Assembly (NCBI RefSeq): GCF_000685075.1
Contig: NZ_BAYD01000001.1
Coordinates: forward strand, 1-64,000
DNA: 64,000 nucleotides
Direction of reading: 5' to 3'
Source: Paraburkholderia oxyphila NBRC 105797
GTDB taxonomy: Bacteria; Pseudomonadota; Gammaproteobacteria; Burkholderiales; Burkholderiaceae
This document shows positions 27,571-38,557 of the stretch, in pieces (the first letter of the stretch is position 1; each line of letters opens with the position of its first letter). Both the position numbers and the translations under genes were made by a program. The notes beneath the pieces are model-generated. The model had not been told where the DNA came from, ran no database searches, and saw only the letters and a list, made by a program, of their open reading frames with translations.

Positions 27571-28764
27571 TCAGCGGTTGAAAAATGTTCTCAACCGCTC
27601 GACGGCTTCTTCAAGCCGCTCGTAGGCCGTGGCGTACGAGAGCCGCACATATTGGCGCGGCGCGGCCACGCCGAAGTCCATGCCCGGGACCATCACCGTG
27701 CCCGCCTCGTGCAGCATGGCGCGCGTGAGCGCGTCGCTGTCGCCGGCAGCCGGGTGATTGACGCTCGTGCAGTCCGCGTAGACGTAGAACGCGCCGTCGG
27801 GCATCACGGGCACCGTGAACCCGAGCGATTCGAGCGCGGGCGCGATGAAGTCGCGGCGGCGCTTGAATTCCAGCCGGCGTGCTTCGTAGATGCCCAGCGT
27901 CTGTGGCTCGAAACAGGCGAGCGCCGCGTGCTGCGCGAGCGCCGACGCGCAGATGAACAGGTTCTGCGCGAGTTTTTCGAACGCGCCGACCAGCGACGGC
28001 GGGACCACGAGCCAGCCGAGGCGCCAGCCCGTCATGTTGAAGTACTTCGAGAAGCTGTTCACGGTCACCACGTCGTCGCCGAAAGAGAGGGCGGAGACGG
28101 GGTGCGCGTCGTAGCTCAAGCCTTGATAGATCTCATCGACGATCGTGAAGCCGCCGCGCGCCCGCACGGCCTTCACGATGCGCGCGAGCTCGTCGGGCTC
28201 GATCGACGTGCCGGTGGGGTTCGACGGCGAGGCAAGCAGCACGCCGCGCGTGCGCGGCGTCCACAGGCGCTCGACGTCGCTCGCGGTGAGCTGGAAGCGC
28301 GCTTCGGGGCAGCTCGGCACGAGCACCGGCTTGCCTTCCGCGGCGGCGACGAAGTGCCGGTTGCACGGATAGCACGGGTCGGGCATGAGCACCTCGTCGT
28401 CGCGATCGACGAGCGCCGTGCAGGCGAGCAGCAGCGCCGCCGAGGCGCCGGCCGTCACGACGATGCGCGCGGGATCGACTTTCAGGCCGTACGCATGCTC
28501 GTAATGCGCGGCGATCGCCTCGCGCAGCGCGTGGATGCCGAGCGCGTTCGTGTACTGCGTGACGCCGCGGCGCAATGCAGCGGCGGCGGCCTCGACCACG
28601 GGCTCGGGCGCCGTGAAGTCCGGCTCGCCGATGCCCATATGGATGATGTCGCGTCCGGCGCGCTCGAGCTTCGCGGCCTCCTTCGCCAATTCCATGACGT
28701 AGAAAGGCTGGATCTCGTCGACGCGCGCGGCAAGCCGCAGCAGCGGTTCGGCAACGGTGTTCAT
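27571..28764 (-). CDS. PLP-dependent aminotransferase, class I/II
   Basis: Protein of 397 aa from the ATG giving MNTVAEPLLRLAARV. Fold-type I features are HMGIGEPDFTAPEPV, ASPSNPTGTSI, the cofactor aspartate in IVDEIYQGLSYD, the Schiff-base lysine in SFSKYFNMTGWRLGW and a late arginine in YVRLSYA. Such enzymes act on aspartate, alanine or aromatic amino acids; the sequence alone does not decide. It follows nusB by 83 bp on the same strand, a neighbourhood common in Burkholderiaceae. Confidence 0.9.
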   Translation of the reverse strand: MNTVAEPLLRLAARVDEIQPFYVMELAKEAAKLERAGRDIIHMGIGEPDFTAPEPVVEAAAAALRRGVTQYTNALGIHALREAIAAHYEHAYGLKVDPARIVVTAGASAALLLACTALVDRDDEVLMPDPCYPCNRHFVAAAEGKPVLVPSCPEARFQLTASDVERLWTPRTRGVLLASPSNPTGTSIEPDELARIVKAVRARGGFTIVDEIYQGLSYDAHPVSALSFGDDVVTVNSFSKYFNMTGWRLGWLVVPPSLVGAFEKLAQNLFICASALAQHAALACFEPQTLGIYEARRLEFKRRRDFIAPALESLGFTVPVMPDGAFYVYADCTSVNHPAAGDSDALTRAMLHEAGTVMVPGMDFGVAAPRQYVRLSYATAYERLEEAVERLRTFFNR

Positions 28765-28847
28765 GCGGGTGTTTCCAGTGCTGGCAGGCGATGCGGCGCG
28801 CGGGAAGCCGGTGGCCTGACGGCCTGGCTCCACGCGCCGTATTGCGA

Positions 28848-29282
28848 TTACGACTTGCGGGCGGCCTGGGCCTCGGTGGCGCGCAGTTGCGCCGCGAGCT
28901 TGTCGAGCACGCCGTTCACATACTTGTAGCCGTCCGAGCCGCCGAAGGTCTTCGTGAGCTCGACCGCCTCGTTGATGACGACGCGATACGGAATGTCGAC
29001 GTGGTGCTTGAACTCGTAGGTCGCCACGAGCAACACCGCGCGCTCGACGGGCGAGAGCTGCTCGATCGGACGGTCCAGACACGGCGCGATGGCGGCGGAG
29101 AGCTCCTCCGATTCGCGGATCACGCCGTGCAGGAGCGCGTCCAGATGCTCGTGGTCGGCCTTGTCGTAGCCCTGCGAACCGCGCAACTGCGCGTCAATCT
29201 CGCCGGCGGGCACACCCGACAGCAGCCACTGATACAAGCCCTGCGTGGCCAGTTCGCGGGAGCGGCGGCGCGCGCTCTTCAT
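28848..29282 (-). CDS. nusB: Transcription antitermination factor NusB
   Basis: Protein of 144 aa, near the E. coli length (139). An all-helical NusB pattern is seen: [22 protein letters not shown] at the start, [22 protein letters not shown] in the middle, and [34 protein letters not shown] at the end. With NusE it binds boxA RNA in rRNA antitermination. It overlaps ribH by four bases (ATGA), so both are co-translated; the ribH-nusB pair is conserved across proteobacteria. Confidence 0.96.
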   Translation of the reverse strand: MKSARRRSRELATQGLYQWLLSGVPAGEIDAQLRGSQGYDKADHEHLDALLHGVIRESEELSAAIAPCLDRPIEQLSPVERAVLLVATYEFKHHVDIPYRVVINEAVELTKTFGGSDGYKYVNGVLDKLAAQLRATEAQAARKS

Positions 29283-29791
29283 TGCTGTTCCTCTTCGTCT
29301 TCCTCGTCTTCTTCGTCGTCGCCGCCGTCGAGCTGCTCGAGCGCCACCGTGAGGTTCGCCATTTCGACGGCGACGCGCGCGGCGTCACGACCCTTTTCGG
29401 TCATGCGCGCAACGGCCTGCTCGTCGTTCTCGGTCGTGAGGACCGCGTTGGCGACCGGCACGCCGAAGTCGAGCGCGATGCGCGAGATGCCCGCGCCGCT
29501 TTCGTTCGAGACGAGCTCGAAGTGGTACGTCTCGCCGCGCACGACCGCGCCGAGCGCGATCAGGGCGTCGAACTGGCCGCTTTCGGCGAGCTTTTGCAGG
29601 GCGAGCGGGATTTCCAGCGCGCCCGGCACGGTGACGAGCAGCACGTCTTCGCCCGTGACGCCGAGGCGCTCGAGCTCTTCGATGCAGGCGTCGGCGAGGC
29701 CGTTGCAGACGGGTTCGTTAAAGCGCGACTGAACGATGCCGATGCGCAGTCCGTCGCCGTCGAGGTTCGGTTGGTATTGTCCGATTTCCAT
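29279..29791 (-). CDS. ribH: 6,7-dimethyl-8-ribityllumazine synthase
   Basis: Protein of 170 aa. [53 protein letters not shown] and FGVLTTEN-like motifs (here [19 protein letters not shown]) are diagnostic. It joins the pyrimidine and dihydroxybutanone phosphate to give lumazine, the substrate of riboflavin synthase. The C-terminus is a strongly acidic tail ([15 protein letters not shown]), unlike short homologues. It is 54 bp downstream of ribBA and overlaps nusB. Confidence 0.96.
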   Translation of the reverse strand: MEIGQYQPNLDGDGLRIGIVQSRFNEPVCNGLADACIEELERLGVTGEDVLLVTVPGALEIPLALQKLAESGQFDALIALGAVVRGETYHFELVSNESGAGISRIALDFGVPVANAVLTTENDEQAVARMTEKGRDAARVAVEMANLTVALEQLDGGDDEEDEEDEEEQQ

Positions 29792-29845
29792 GTGGTGTCC
29801 GTAGGTTCGGTTGAGCGTGGTGACGCGTGAAGTGGGGCCTGCGGC

Positions 29846-31006
29846 TTAATGCGCTGCGCGGTCAGCCGTGTCCGGCGGGCAGGGTGCTTCGGTTTCGCTG
29901 CCCGGCATCGGCACGAAGCCGGTGACTTCGAGCCCGTAGCCCGACATGCTGCCGAGGCGGCGCGGCTTGGAGAGCACCTGCATGCGGCCCACGCCGAGCT
30001 CACGCAGGATCTGCGCGCCGATGCCGTAGGTCTTGAAGTCCACGGGCCGGCGTGCGAGCGCCTCCGCGCGCTCCTTCTGGTCGAACGCCTTGAAGACGTC
30101 GATCAGATGTTCCTTGGTGTCGCCGCAATTGAGCATGACGATCACGCCGAGGTCGCGCTCAGCGATTTCGCGCATGGCGGCGTCGAGCGTCCACGAGTGC
30201 GTGGACGAGCCCGTTTCCAGCAGATCCAGCACCGAGAGCGGTTCGTGCACGCGTACCGGCGTGTCTTCACCGGGCTTGGGCGTGCCGCGCACGAGGGCGA
30301 TGTGCGGCGTGCGCGTGGGGTGGTCGACGTACATGACCGCGCGGAACGCGCCGTGGGCCGTGTGCATGGTGCGCTCGGCCACGCGCTCGACGATCGACTC
30401 GGTGCGGCTGCGATAGTGGATCAGGTCGGCGATGGTGCCGATCTTGATGTTGTGCTCCTTGGCGAACTCGATGAGATCGGGCAGGCGCGCCATCGTGCCG
30501 TCGTCCTTGATGACCTCGCAGATCACCGCCGCCGGCGTGAGGCCCGCGAGCGCCGTGAAGTCGCAACCCGCCTCGGTGTGGCCCGCGCGCACGAGCACGC
30601 CGCCTGGCTGCGCCATGATCGGGAACACGTGGCCGGGCTGCACGATGTGCTCGGCGCGCGCGTCGTGCGCGACGGCCGTCTGGATCGTGCGGGCGCGGTC
30701 GGCGGCGGAGATGCCGGTCGTGACGCCTTCGGCCGCCTCGATGCTCACCGTGAACGCCGTGCCGTACTGCGTGCCGTTGCGGTAGGTCATGAGCGGCAGG
30801 TTGAGCAGCTTGCAGCGTTCCTGCGTGAGCGTGAGGCAGATCAGGCCGCGGCCGTACTTCGCCATGAAGTTGATGGCCTCGGGCGTCACGAACTCCGCTG
30901 CGATGACGAGGTCGCCCTCGTTTTCCCGGTCTTCTTCGTCAACGAGGATCACCATCTTGCCGGCTTTCAGTTCGGCGATGATCTCAAGGGTGGAGGCGAG
31001 CGTCAT
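29846..31006 (-). CDS. ribBA: 3,4-dihydroxy-2-butanone-4-phosphate synthase fused to a degenerate GTP cyclohydrolase II domain
   Basis: Protein of 386 aa. The N-terminal RibB domain (about 1-205) is complete: VILVDEEDRENEGDLVIAAE, GLICLTL, RARTIQ and HTEAGCDF. The C-terminal part (about 215-370) is GTP cyclohydrolase II-like by length and layout, ending in GAQILRELGVGRMQVLSKPRR. It lacks the three zinc cysteines: where CxxDxFGSxRCDC should stand it reads EPLSVLDLLETGSSTH, and the later GTP-binding segment is also altered. So butanone phosphate is surely made, while GTP opening is doubtful. Such proteins are often simply annotated ribBA (compare RibBX-type fusions). It starts the ribBA-ribH-nusB unit. 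Confidence 0.92.
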   Translation of the reverse strand: MTLASTLEIIAELKAGKMVILVDEEDRENEGDLVIAAEFVTPEAINFMAKYGRGLICLTLTQERCKLLNLPLMTYRNGTQYGTAFTVSIEAAEGVTTGISAADRARTIQTAVAHDARAEHIVQPGHVFPIMAQPGGVLVRAGHTEAGCDFTALAGLTPAAVICEVIKDDGTMARLPDLIEFAKEHNIKIGTIADLIHYRSRTESIVERVAERTMHTAHGAFRAVMYVDHPTRTPHIALVRGTPKPGEDTPVRVHEPLSVLDLLETGSSTHSWTLDAAMREIAERDLGVIVMLNCGDTKEHLIDVFKAFDQKERAEALARRPVDFKTYGIGAQILRELGVGRMQVLSKPRRLGSMSGYGLEVTGFVPMPGSETEAPCPPDTADRAAH

Positions 31007-31213
31007 GATGGGATTTTGGCTGGAAAGCGCACATTTTACGCCACGCGGGCGGGCGCGTCGCCCAGAACGGAGGGAGCGCGCGGGGTTTTGAGGCTGGCGG
31101 GCGCTCTGGCGGGTTCGCCGGCGTCGTGCGTTTGTGTGGCCCGGCGCGGATCAAGCGCGCACGAGAGTTGGCCGAACGGCCAGCTAGCCCCGGCGTGGCG
31201 CCTTCGCGACAAT

Positions 31214-31248
31214 AGTAACGCTTGACGTTATTAACGAGGAGCGTTACT
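31214..31248. promoter_or_regulatory. Palindromic operator of the higBA pair
   Basis: Nested dyads lie just before higB: agtaacgct (31214-31222) is complementary to agcgttact (31240-31248), and inside them cgtta-t-taacg (31226-31236) is a perfect palindrome. Such sites are the usual targets of the HigA antitoxin for autorepression; that role is inferred. Confidence 0.7.
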
Positions 31249-31252
31249 ATCC

Positions 31253-31534
31253 ATGACGATTACATCATTTGCCTGCCGGGACACCGCCGTCCTCTTCACG
31301 GGGCGCCGGGTTGCCCGATTTGCCGCAATCGAATCGGTCGCCATGCGCAAGCTGCAGCAAGTTCATGCCGCAGTCTCGCTATCGTTTTTGCGCGTGCCGC
31401 CCGGCAACCGGCTGGAGCCCCTGAACGGCGACCTCGAAGGGGCGTACAGCATCCGCATCAACGCGCAATGGCGCATCTGCTTTTATTTCGCGCGCGGCGA
31501 GGCTTCGCAGGTGCGCATCATCGACTATCACTGA
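31253..31534 (+). CDS. higB: Type II toxin HigB (RelE/ParE superfamily)
   Basis: Protein of 93 aa. KLQQVHAAVSLSFLRVPPGNRLEPL followed by GAYSIRINAQWRICFYFARGEASQVRIIDYH is the HigB core, with the basic and aromatic residues of the ribosome-dependent mRNase fold. The ribosome site gagga lies about 12 bases before the ATG. The toxin-first order with the antitoxin 11 bp downstream is canonical for hig loci. The ATG lies five bases after the operator palindrome. Confidence 0.93.
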   Translation: MTITSFACRDTAVLFTGRRVARFAAIESVAMRKLQQVHAAVSLSFLRVPPGNRLEPLNGDLEGAYSIRINAQWRICFYFARGEASQVRIIDYH

Positions 31535-31545
31535 GGAGCATTGCT

Positions 31546-31851
31546 ATGGCACGGGAAGTACCGCTGGCCACTCCGGGCGAGATCCTGAACGAAGACTGGC
31601 TCAAGCCGATGGGCATCAGCCAGTACGCGCTCGCCAAGGCGATTGGCGTGCCGCCGCGCCGCATCAACGAGATCGTGCTCGGCAAGCGCGCGATCACGGC
31701 GGACACGGCCGTGCGGCTCGCCGTCTATTTCGGCACCGACGCGCGCAGCTGGATGGAACTGCAGGCGCACTACGACACCGAACTCGCGCGCGAGGCGCTC
31801 GCCGAAGTCCTCGCGAACATTCAGCCACATGTGCGTGCGGTGGCGGCCTGA
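31546..31851 (+). CDS. higA: Antitoxin HigA (XRE-type HTH)
   Basis: Protein of 101 aa starting after tgaggag. LKPMGISQYALAKAIGVPPRRINEIVLGKRAITADTAVRLAVYFG is an XRE helix-turn-helix of the HigA/VapI type, with LATPGEILNEDW before it as usual. It should neutralise HigB and repress the operon through the palindromes at 31214-31248. The pair is flanked by ribBA and an ABC exporter, both on the other strand, so it is probably an insertion between core genes. Confidence 0.94.
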   Translation: MAREVPLATPGEILNEDWLKPMGISQYALAKAIGVPPRRINEIVLGKRAITADTAVRLAVYFGTDARSWMELQAHYDTELAREALAEVLANIQPHVRAVAA

Positions 31852-31893
31852 GCGCCGGCGCGTCCGGCTTGCGGCTTGCCACGCGCCGGGCGC

Positions 31894-33723
<1,830 letters not shown>

Positions 33724-34196
33724 GGACAGCGTGCTCCGGACGCGAGGCCCGGAGACTCTTCAGGAATGCGATGAGCGGAAAACGGGGTCTGCGCGTTCAG
33801 TGACGCAATTCGGGCACTTCATGCCGAACGTAAAACCTCGAAATCGCTGGAAAGCGGCGCGGCGGCAAGCATGCCGCCAAAGACGCGCCGCGCGGCGCAG
33901 CGGACGCGGTCAGCGTGCCGGAAGCGGAGTGTGCGCGAAGTGTGGCATCACCCGAACCGGCGGCATGACGGCGGCCATCTCGATTACTGCCATCTTTGCC
34001 TCCTTCATTGAGTTCGGGTGGAGAGACCGCGGCGCGCCGGTCGGCGCCCGCGAGGGACGAATGGGGAGTCTACCAGCGCTGCAGAATATGTGCTTGCACG
34101 CGGTGCGGAGTGGGCTGTGCGTGCGCGCCGTTCTTGTCGCGTGTCACTGAGAGGGGCGTCCCGCGAACTGCGCGGGCACGCGCCGTGGCAGGCCGC
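33724..34196. other. Gap between riboflavin synthase and the ABC exporter
   Basis: About 473 bp containing only the 27-codon ORF listed separately. No terminator is seen after ribE. The remaining sequence shows nothing I can name. Confidence 0.5.
33910..33993 (-). CDS. Very short ORF (27 aa) with a strong ribosome site
   Basis: The ORF reads MAVIEMAAVMPPVRVMPHFA and ends HTPLPAR. Its ATG is preceded by aaggaggcaaag, one of the best ribosome sites of the window. It lies 187 bp upstream of the ABC exporter on the same strand and could be an upstream ORF, a leader peptide or a small protein. No membrane helix or known leader signature (such as runs of one amino acid) is visible. Confidence 0.45.
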   Translation of the reverse strand: MAVIEMAAVMPPVRVMPHFAHTPLPAR

Positions 34197-34832
34197 TCAG
34201 TCCTGAGCTATGCCGTTGCCTCGCGAGGAGGAGAGCATCCGCTCCACATACCGCGCAATCAAATCGATTTCGAGATTCACCTTCGAGCCCGCCACGAGAT
34301 GCTTGAGCGTAGTCACTTCAACCGTGTGCGGAATCAGGTTGATCGAAAACTCGCAGCCGTCGGCGCGGTCGTCCACGGAGTTCACGGTCAGGCTCACGCC
34401 GTTGACCGTGACCGAGCCCTTGTAGGCGAGGTAGCGGCCGATCTCCGCCGGCGCGAGGATGCGCAGCTCGTGCGACTCGCCCACGGGCGCAAAACGCGTG
34501 ACGGTGCCGAGGCCGTCGACGTGGCCCGAGACGATATGGCCGCCCAGGCGGTCGTGCGCGCGCAGCGCCTTTTCGAGGTTCACTTCGCCCGTGTCGGCGA
34601 GGCCCACGGTGCGGTTCAGGCTCTCGCGCGAGACGTCCACGTCGAAGCTCGCCGCCGACTTCTCGATCACGGTCATGCACGCGCCCTGAATGGCGATGCT
34701 GTCGCCGAGCTGCACGTCCTCGAGGTCGAGGCCACCCGCGTTGACGGTGAGGCGCACGCCCGCGTCGGCGTCGCTGCCGAGCGGACGGATCGATTCGATG
34801 CGGCCCACGGCCGCGACGATTCCGGTAAACAT
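34197..34832 (-). CDS. ribE: Riboflavin synthase, alpha chain
   Basis: Protein of 211 aa from the ATG giving MFTGIV, the invariant start of the family; an in-frame ATG at 34877 overlaps the ribD stop but adds a non-conserved peptide. It has two internally similar halves with SIAIQGACMTV in the first and SVTVNGVSLTV in the second, plus HIVSGHVDG. It converts two lumazines to riboflavin. It follows ribD by 41 bp. It is also named ribC in some nomenclatures. Confidence 0.95.
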   Translation of the reverse strand: MFTGIVAAVGRIESIRPLGSDADAGVRLTVNAGGLDLEDVQLGDSIAIQGACMTVIEKSAASFDVDVSRESLNRTVGLADTGEVNLEKALRAHDRLGGHIVSGHVDGLGTVTRFAPVGESHELRILAPAEIGRYLAYKGSVTVNGVSLTVNSVDDRADGCEFSINLIPHTVEVTTLKHLVAGSKVNLEIDLIARYVERMLSSSRGNGIAQD

Positions 34833-34873
34833 CTGGCTGTCCTTTATCTGTTCGTTCAGTGTGTTCGGGAGAA

Positions 34874-36040
34874 TCATGGTGCCTCCCCGTCCGCGTGGGC
34901 ATCGGCGCCCGCAGTCGGGTCCGCATTGGGGTCATCGTGCACGAGGCGCGCGAGGATGCGCAGATCCTCGGCGACGCGCTCGACCGAGTGGAAGGCGAGG
35001 CGCGTGCGCGCATCGAGCTTCGCAGGTGCGACAAGGTCGAACATGCCGAGCGCGTTCGTGCCGAGCAGCGAGGGCGCGAGATAGACGAGCAGCTCGTCCA
35101 CGCAGCCTTCGCGCAACAGCGATCCATTGAGCTTGTAACCCGCTTCCACGTGCAGCTCGTTCACGCCGCGCGCGGCCAGCTCGCCGAGCATGGCGGGCAG
35201 ATCCACCTTGCCGCGCTCATTGCCGATCGCGACGATCTCGGCGCCGCGTGCGCGCAGTGCGTCGGCGCGCTCGGCGTTGGTGTCGTCTAGCGTGGCGCAG
35301 AACACGAGCGTGGGCGCACCCACGAAGATCTGCGCAAGCGGCGAGGCGTCGAGGCGGCTGTCGACGAGAATGCGCCTGGGCTGGCGCGGCGTGTCGATCG
35401 CGCGCACGGTCATGCGCGGGTCGTCTTCCTTCACAGTGCCGATGCCCGTGAGGATGGCCGAGGCGCGTGCGCGCCAGGCATGGCCGTCGGCGCGCGCGGC
35501 CTCGCCCGTGATCCACTGGCTTTCGCCCGAGGGCAGGCCGGTGCGGCCGTCGAGCGACGCCGCCACTTTCATGCGCACCCAGGGGCGCTTTCTCGTCATG
35601 CGCGAGACGAAGCCGATATTCAGTTCGCGCGCCTCGTTGGCAAGCAGCCCGCAGCGCACTTCGACACCCGCGTCGCGCAGTATCGAGAGGCCGCGCCCCG
35701 AAACGAGCGGGTTCGGGTCTTCCATCGCCGCGATCACGCGCGCGACTTTCGCCTCGATCAGCGCGTTCGCGCAGGGCGGCGTGCGGCCAAAGTGGCTGCA
35801 CGGTTCGAGCGTCACATAGGCCGTCGCGCCGCGCAGGTCGTGGCCGCGCGCACGCGCGTCCTTCATTGCCTGAATTTCGGCGTGGTCGTGGCCGGCGGGC
35901 TGCGTGAAGCCTTCGCCAATCACCACGCCGTCCTTCACCAGCACGCAACCGACGCGCGGGTTCGGATCGGTCGTGTACAGGCCGCGCACCGCGAGGGCGA
36001 GCGCACGCTGCATGTGGGCGAAATCGGCTTGCGAAAACAT
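34874..36040 (-). CDS. ribD: Bifunctional diaminohydroxyphosphoribosylaminopyrimidine deaminase / 5-amino-6-(5-phosphoribosylamino)uracil reductase
   Basis: Protein of 388 aa from the ATG giving MFSQADFAHMQRAL. The N-terminal zinc deaminase has HAEIQAM near residue 50 and EPCSHFGRTPPCANALI near residues 75-92. The C-terminal reductase has VRMKVAASLDGRTGLPSGESQWITG and a late LHVEAGYKLNGSLL. It carries out the second and third steps of riboflavin synthesis. The long upstream frame is not coding in character. It is upstream of ribE on the same strand. Confidence 0.95.
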   Translation of the reverse strand: MFSQADFAHMQRALALAVRGLYTTDPNPRVGCVLVKDGVVIGEGFTQPAGHDHAEIQAMKDARARGHDLRGATAYVTLEPCSHFGRTPPCANALIEAKVARVIAAMEDPNPLVSGRGLSILRDAGVEVRCGLLANEARELNIGFVSRMTRKRPWVRMKVAASLDGRTGLPSGESQWITGEAARADGHAWRARASAILTGIGTVKEDDPRMTVRAIDTPRQPRRILVDSRLDASPLAQIFVGAPTLVFCATLDDTNAERADALRARGAEIVAIGNERGKVDLPAMLGELAARGVNELHVEAGYKLNGSLLREGCVDELLVYLAPSLLGTNALGMFDLVAPAKLDARTRLAFHSVERVAEDLRILARLVHDDPNADPTAGADAHADGEAP

Positions 36041-36149
36041 GTCGTGCTGGCTCCGGGGCGTTGCGGGTGAGGGAGGGCTGCGAGGCGTGCCGCCCCGCCT
36101 TCGGCTGGCTGCCGCGTGCTTTGTATGTGCTTGGTGCGAGCTTGGTGCC

Positions 36150-37439
36150 TTACTGCTCGGCGAACGCGCGGCGCGCAACGGCAATCGTCTCGTCGATGAT
36201 CGCGTCGTCGTGCGCGCTCGACACGAAGCCCGCCTCGTAGGCCGAAGGTGCGAAGTACACGCCCGCATCCAGCATCTGGTGGAAGAAGCGGTTAAAGCGC
36301 GTCACGTCGCTCTTCGTGACTTCCGCGAAGCTGCCCGGCACCTTGTCCGCGAAGTAAAGGCCGAACATGCCGCCGACCGAATCCGCGACGAACGGCACAT
36401 TCGCTTCGCGCGCGGCCTGCGAGAGACCTTGCGCGAGACGCGCGGTCTGCGCCGTGAGCTGCTCGTAGAAGCCCGGCGCCTGAATGAGCTGCAGCGTCTT
36501 CAAGCCCGCCGCCACGGCGATCGGGTTGCCCGAGAGCGTGCCCGCCTGATAGACAGCGCCGTTGGGCGCGAGGTGGTCCATGATCTCGCGGCGGCCGCCG
36601 AACGCCGCCGCCGGCATGCCGCCGCCGATCACCTTGCCGAGGCACACGAGGTCCGCCTGCACGCCGTACAGCGCCTGCGCGCCGCGCAAGCCGACGCGGA
36701 AGCCGCACATCACTTCGTCGAAGATCAGCACGCTGCCGTGCTTGGCCGTGAGGCTGCGCAGTGCGCCGATGAACTCGGGCGTGGCCTTCACGAGGTTCAT
36801 GTTGCCCGCGACCGGCTCGACGATCACGGCGGCGATCTCGTCGCCGAACGCCTTGAACGCTTCTTCGAGCGCCGCGACGTTGTTGTACTCGAGCACCGTG
36901 GTGTGCTTCGCGGTGTCCACCGGCACGCCCGCCGAAGTGGGGTTGCCGAACGTGAGCAGGCCCGAGCCGGCCTTCACGAGCAGGCTGTCGGCGTGGCCGT
37001 GATAGCAGCCCTCGAACTTCACGATGCGGTCGCGCTTCGTGAAACCGCGTGCGAGGCGCAGCGCGCTCATGGTGGCTTCGGTGCCGCTCGACACCATGCG
37101 CACCTGCTCCATCGACGGCACGATCTTGCAGATTTCCTCGGCGATCTCGATCTCGGCCTCGGTCGGCGCGCCGAACGAGAAGCCATTGGCGAGCACGCGC
37201 TGCACGGCTTCGAGCACTTCGGGGTGCACGTGGCCGACGATCATCGGGCCCCACGAGCCGATATAGTCGATGTAGCGCTTGCCTTCGGCGTCCCAGAAGT
37301 ACGCCCCTTGCGCGCGCTCGATGAAGCGCGGCGTGCCGCCGACCGAGCGGAACGCGCGCACGGGCGAGTTCACGCCGCCCGGAATGGTGCGCTGGGCGCG
37401 TTCGAAAAGGGCCTGGTTCGTGGACGAGGTGTTGGACAT
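36150..37439 (-). CDS. hemL: Glutamate-1-semialdehyde 2,1-aminomutase
   Basis: Protein of 429 aa from [88 protein letters not shown] and the Schiff-base lysine in [18 protein letters not shown] are all characteristic. It makes 5-aminolevulinate from glutamate semialdehyde in C5-pathway heme synthesis. It lies 109 bp upstream of ribD on the same strand. Confidence 0.97.
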   Translation of the reverse strand: MSNTSSTNQALFERAQRTIPGGVNSPVRAFRSVGGTPRFIERAQGAYFWDAEGKRYIDYIGSWGPMIVGHVHPEVLEAVQRVLANGFSFGAPTEAEIEIAEEICKIVPSMEQVRMVSSGTEATMSALRLARGFTKRDRIVKFEGCYHGHADSLLVKAGSGLLTFGNPTSAGVPVDTAKHTTVLEYNNVAALEEAFKAFGDEIAAVIVEPVAGNMNLVKATPEFIGALRSLTAKHGSVLIFDEVMCGFRVGLRGAQALYGVQADLVCLGKVIGGGMPAAAFGGRREIMDHLAPNGAVYQAGTLSGNPIAVAAGLKTLQLIQAPGFYEQLTAQTARLAQGLSQAAREANVPFVADSVGGMFGLYFADKVPGSFAEVTKSDVTRFNRFFHQMLDAGVYFAPSAYEAGFVSSAHDDAIIDETIAVARRAFAEQ

Positions 37440-37757
<318 letters not shown>

Positions 37758-38240
37758 TTACCCAGCCGCGTGCATCGCCGCGACCGCTGCCGCCGGCATG
37801 GGCCGCCTGCCGGTCAGCTCGGCCCAGCGCTTTTCCAGCGCGCCCTCGGCGATCGGCTTGATGACGGTGCCCGAGCTCTGCGCATCCCAGGTCTGCACGG
37901 AAAACGGATGCACGCGCAGCGCGTCGCGCGCGATCACGACGTTTTCGCTGGCGTCGACCAGCCAGTCGTAGACGAAGTCGATGCACAGCCGGTAGCCGCG
38001 CTTGTACGCGGGATCAGGCACCTCGTAGGGCGCGCGTGTCACATAGCCGGAGCCGAACAGGCCTCGTGGCTCGGAGGCGACGCGATGCAGAAAGACGCGG
38101 TCGCCGGGCAGGATGCCGCGCGCGAAGCCGCAGCCCCATGTGTCGGCAACGGCTTCGCCCGCCTGCACGCGGCGTGCGAAGTCGGACAGCTCGGGCCAGG
38201 GCCACTTCTTGGGGCTCCAGATCAACAGGTAGGCGCTCAT
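37758..38240 (-). CDS. EVE-domain-like protein
   Basis: Protein of 160 aa from the ATG giving MSAYLLIWSPKKWPW. The opening beta strand with KW, ADTWGCGFARGILPGDRVFLHRVASEPRGLFGSGYV in the middle and a strand-rich pattern afterwards recall the EVE/PUA-like fold, which binds modified bases in DNA or RNA. The family match is judged by eye, so the call is moderate. Small EVE-like proteins occur as stand-alone genes of unknown role in proteobacteria, sometimes near defence genes. None are here. Confidence 0.65.
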   Translation of the reverse strand: MSAYLLIWSPKKWPWPELSDFARRVQAGEAVADTWGCGFARGILPGDRVFLHRVASEPRGLFGSGYVTRAPYEVPDPAYKRGYRLCIDFVYDWLVDASENVVIARDALRVHPFSVQTWDAQSSGTVIKPIAEGALEKRWAELTGRRPMPAAAVAAMHAAG

Positions 38241-38557
38241 GGGCGAAAGTCGCGCCTCGCGGCGCATTGCAGGTCAAGAAAGGGCGAAAGAGGGCGAAAA
38301 GGGACGAGCAGGGCGCAGCTTAGCGCAAAGCGGCTGCGGCGCGACACGGACTCCGTTGCAGCCGGCCCGCGCGGCGCGACCCTGCGGGGCGCCGAAAGCG
38401 AAAATTAAGCCTCGGGTACAATGCTTCGGCTACGTAGCCGCTTCTCGCGCCGCATTGCGTCGCGATTGCGACCCGAAGGGACGCAACCGGCCCATGCCGA
38501 AGCGGCGCAGAACATCGAGACCGAGCCCCCGGCCACGGTCCGCTCCTCATCGATTCC
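38241..38557. other. Divergent gap between the EVE-like gene and the efflux pump gene
   Basis: About 317 bp. A likely -10 element TACAAT is at 38417-38422 in an AT-richer patch, but no good -35 lies 16-18 bp before it. A hairpin cggctacgtagccg is just downstream (38427-38440). Confidence 0.4.

Noticed and set aside
31007..31213. FMN riboswitch before ribBA
   Set aside because: The conserved riboswitch blocks (such as AGGGCGGGGTGAAATTCC-like sequence) are not present here or before ribD or ribE.
34833..34877. Riboflavin synthase starting at 34877, overlapping the ribD stop
   Set aside because: The extension MILPNTLNEQIKDSQ is not part of the family, which starts at MFTGIV; the downstream ATG was chosen.
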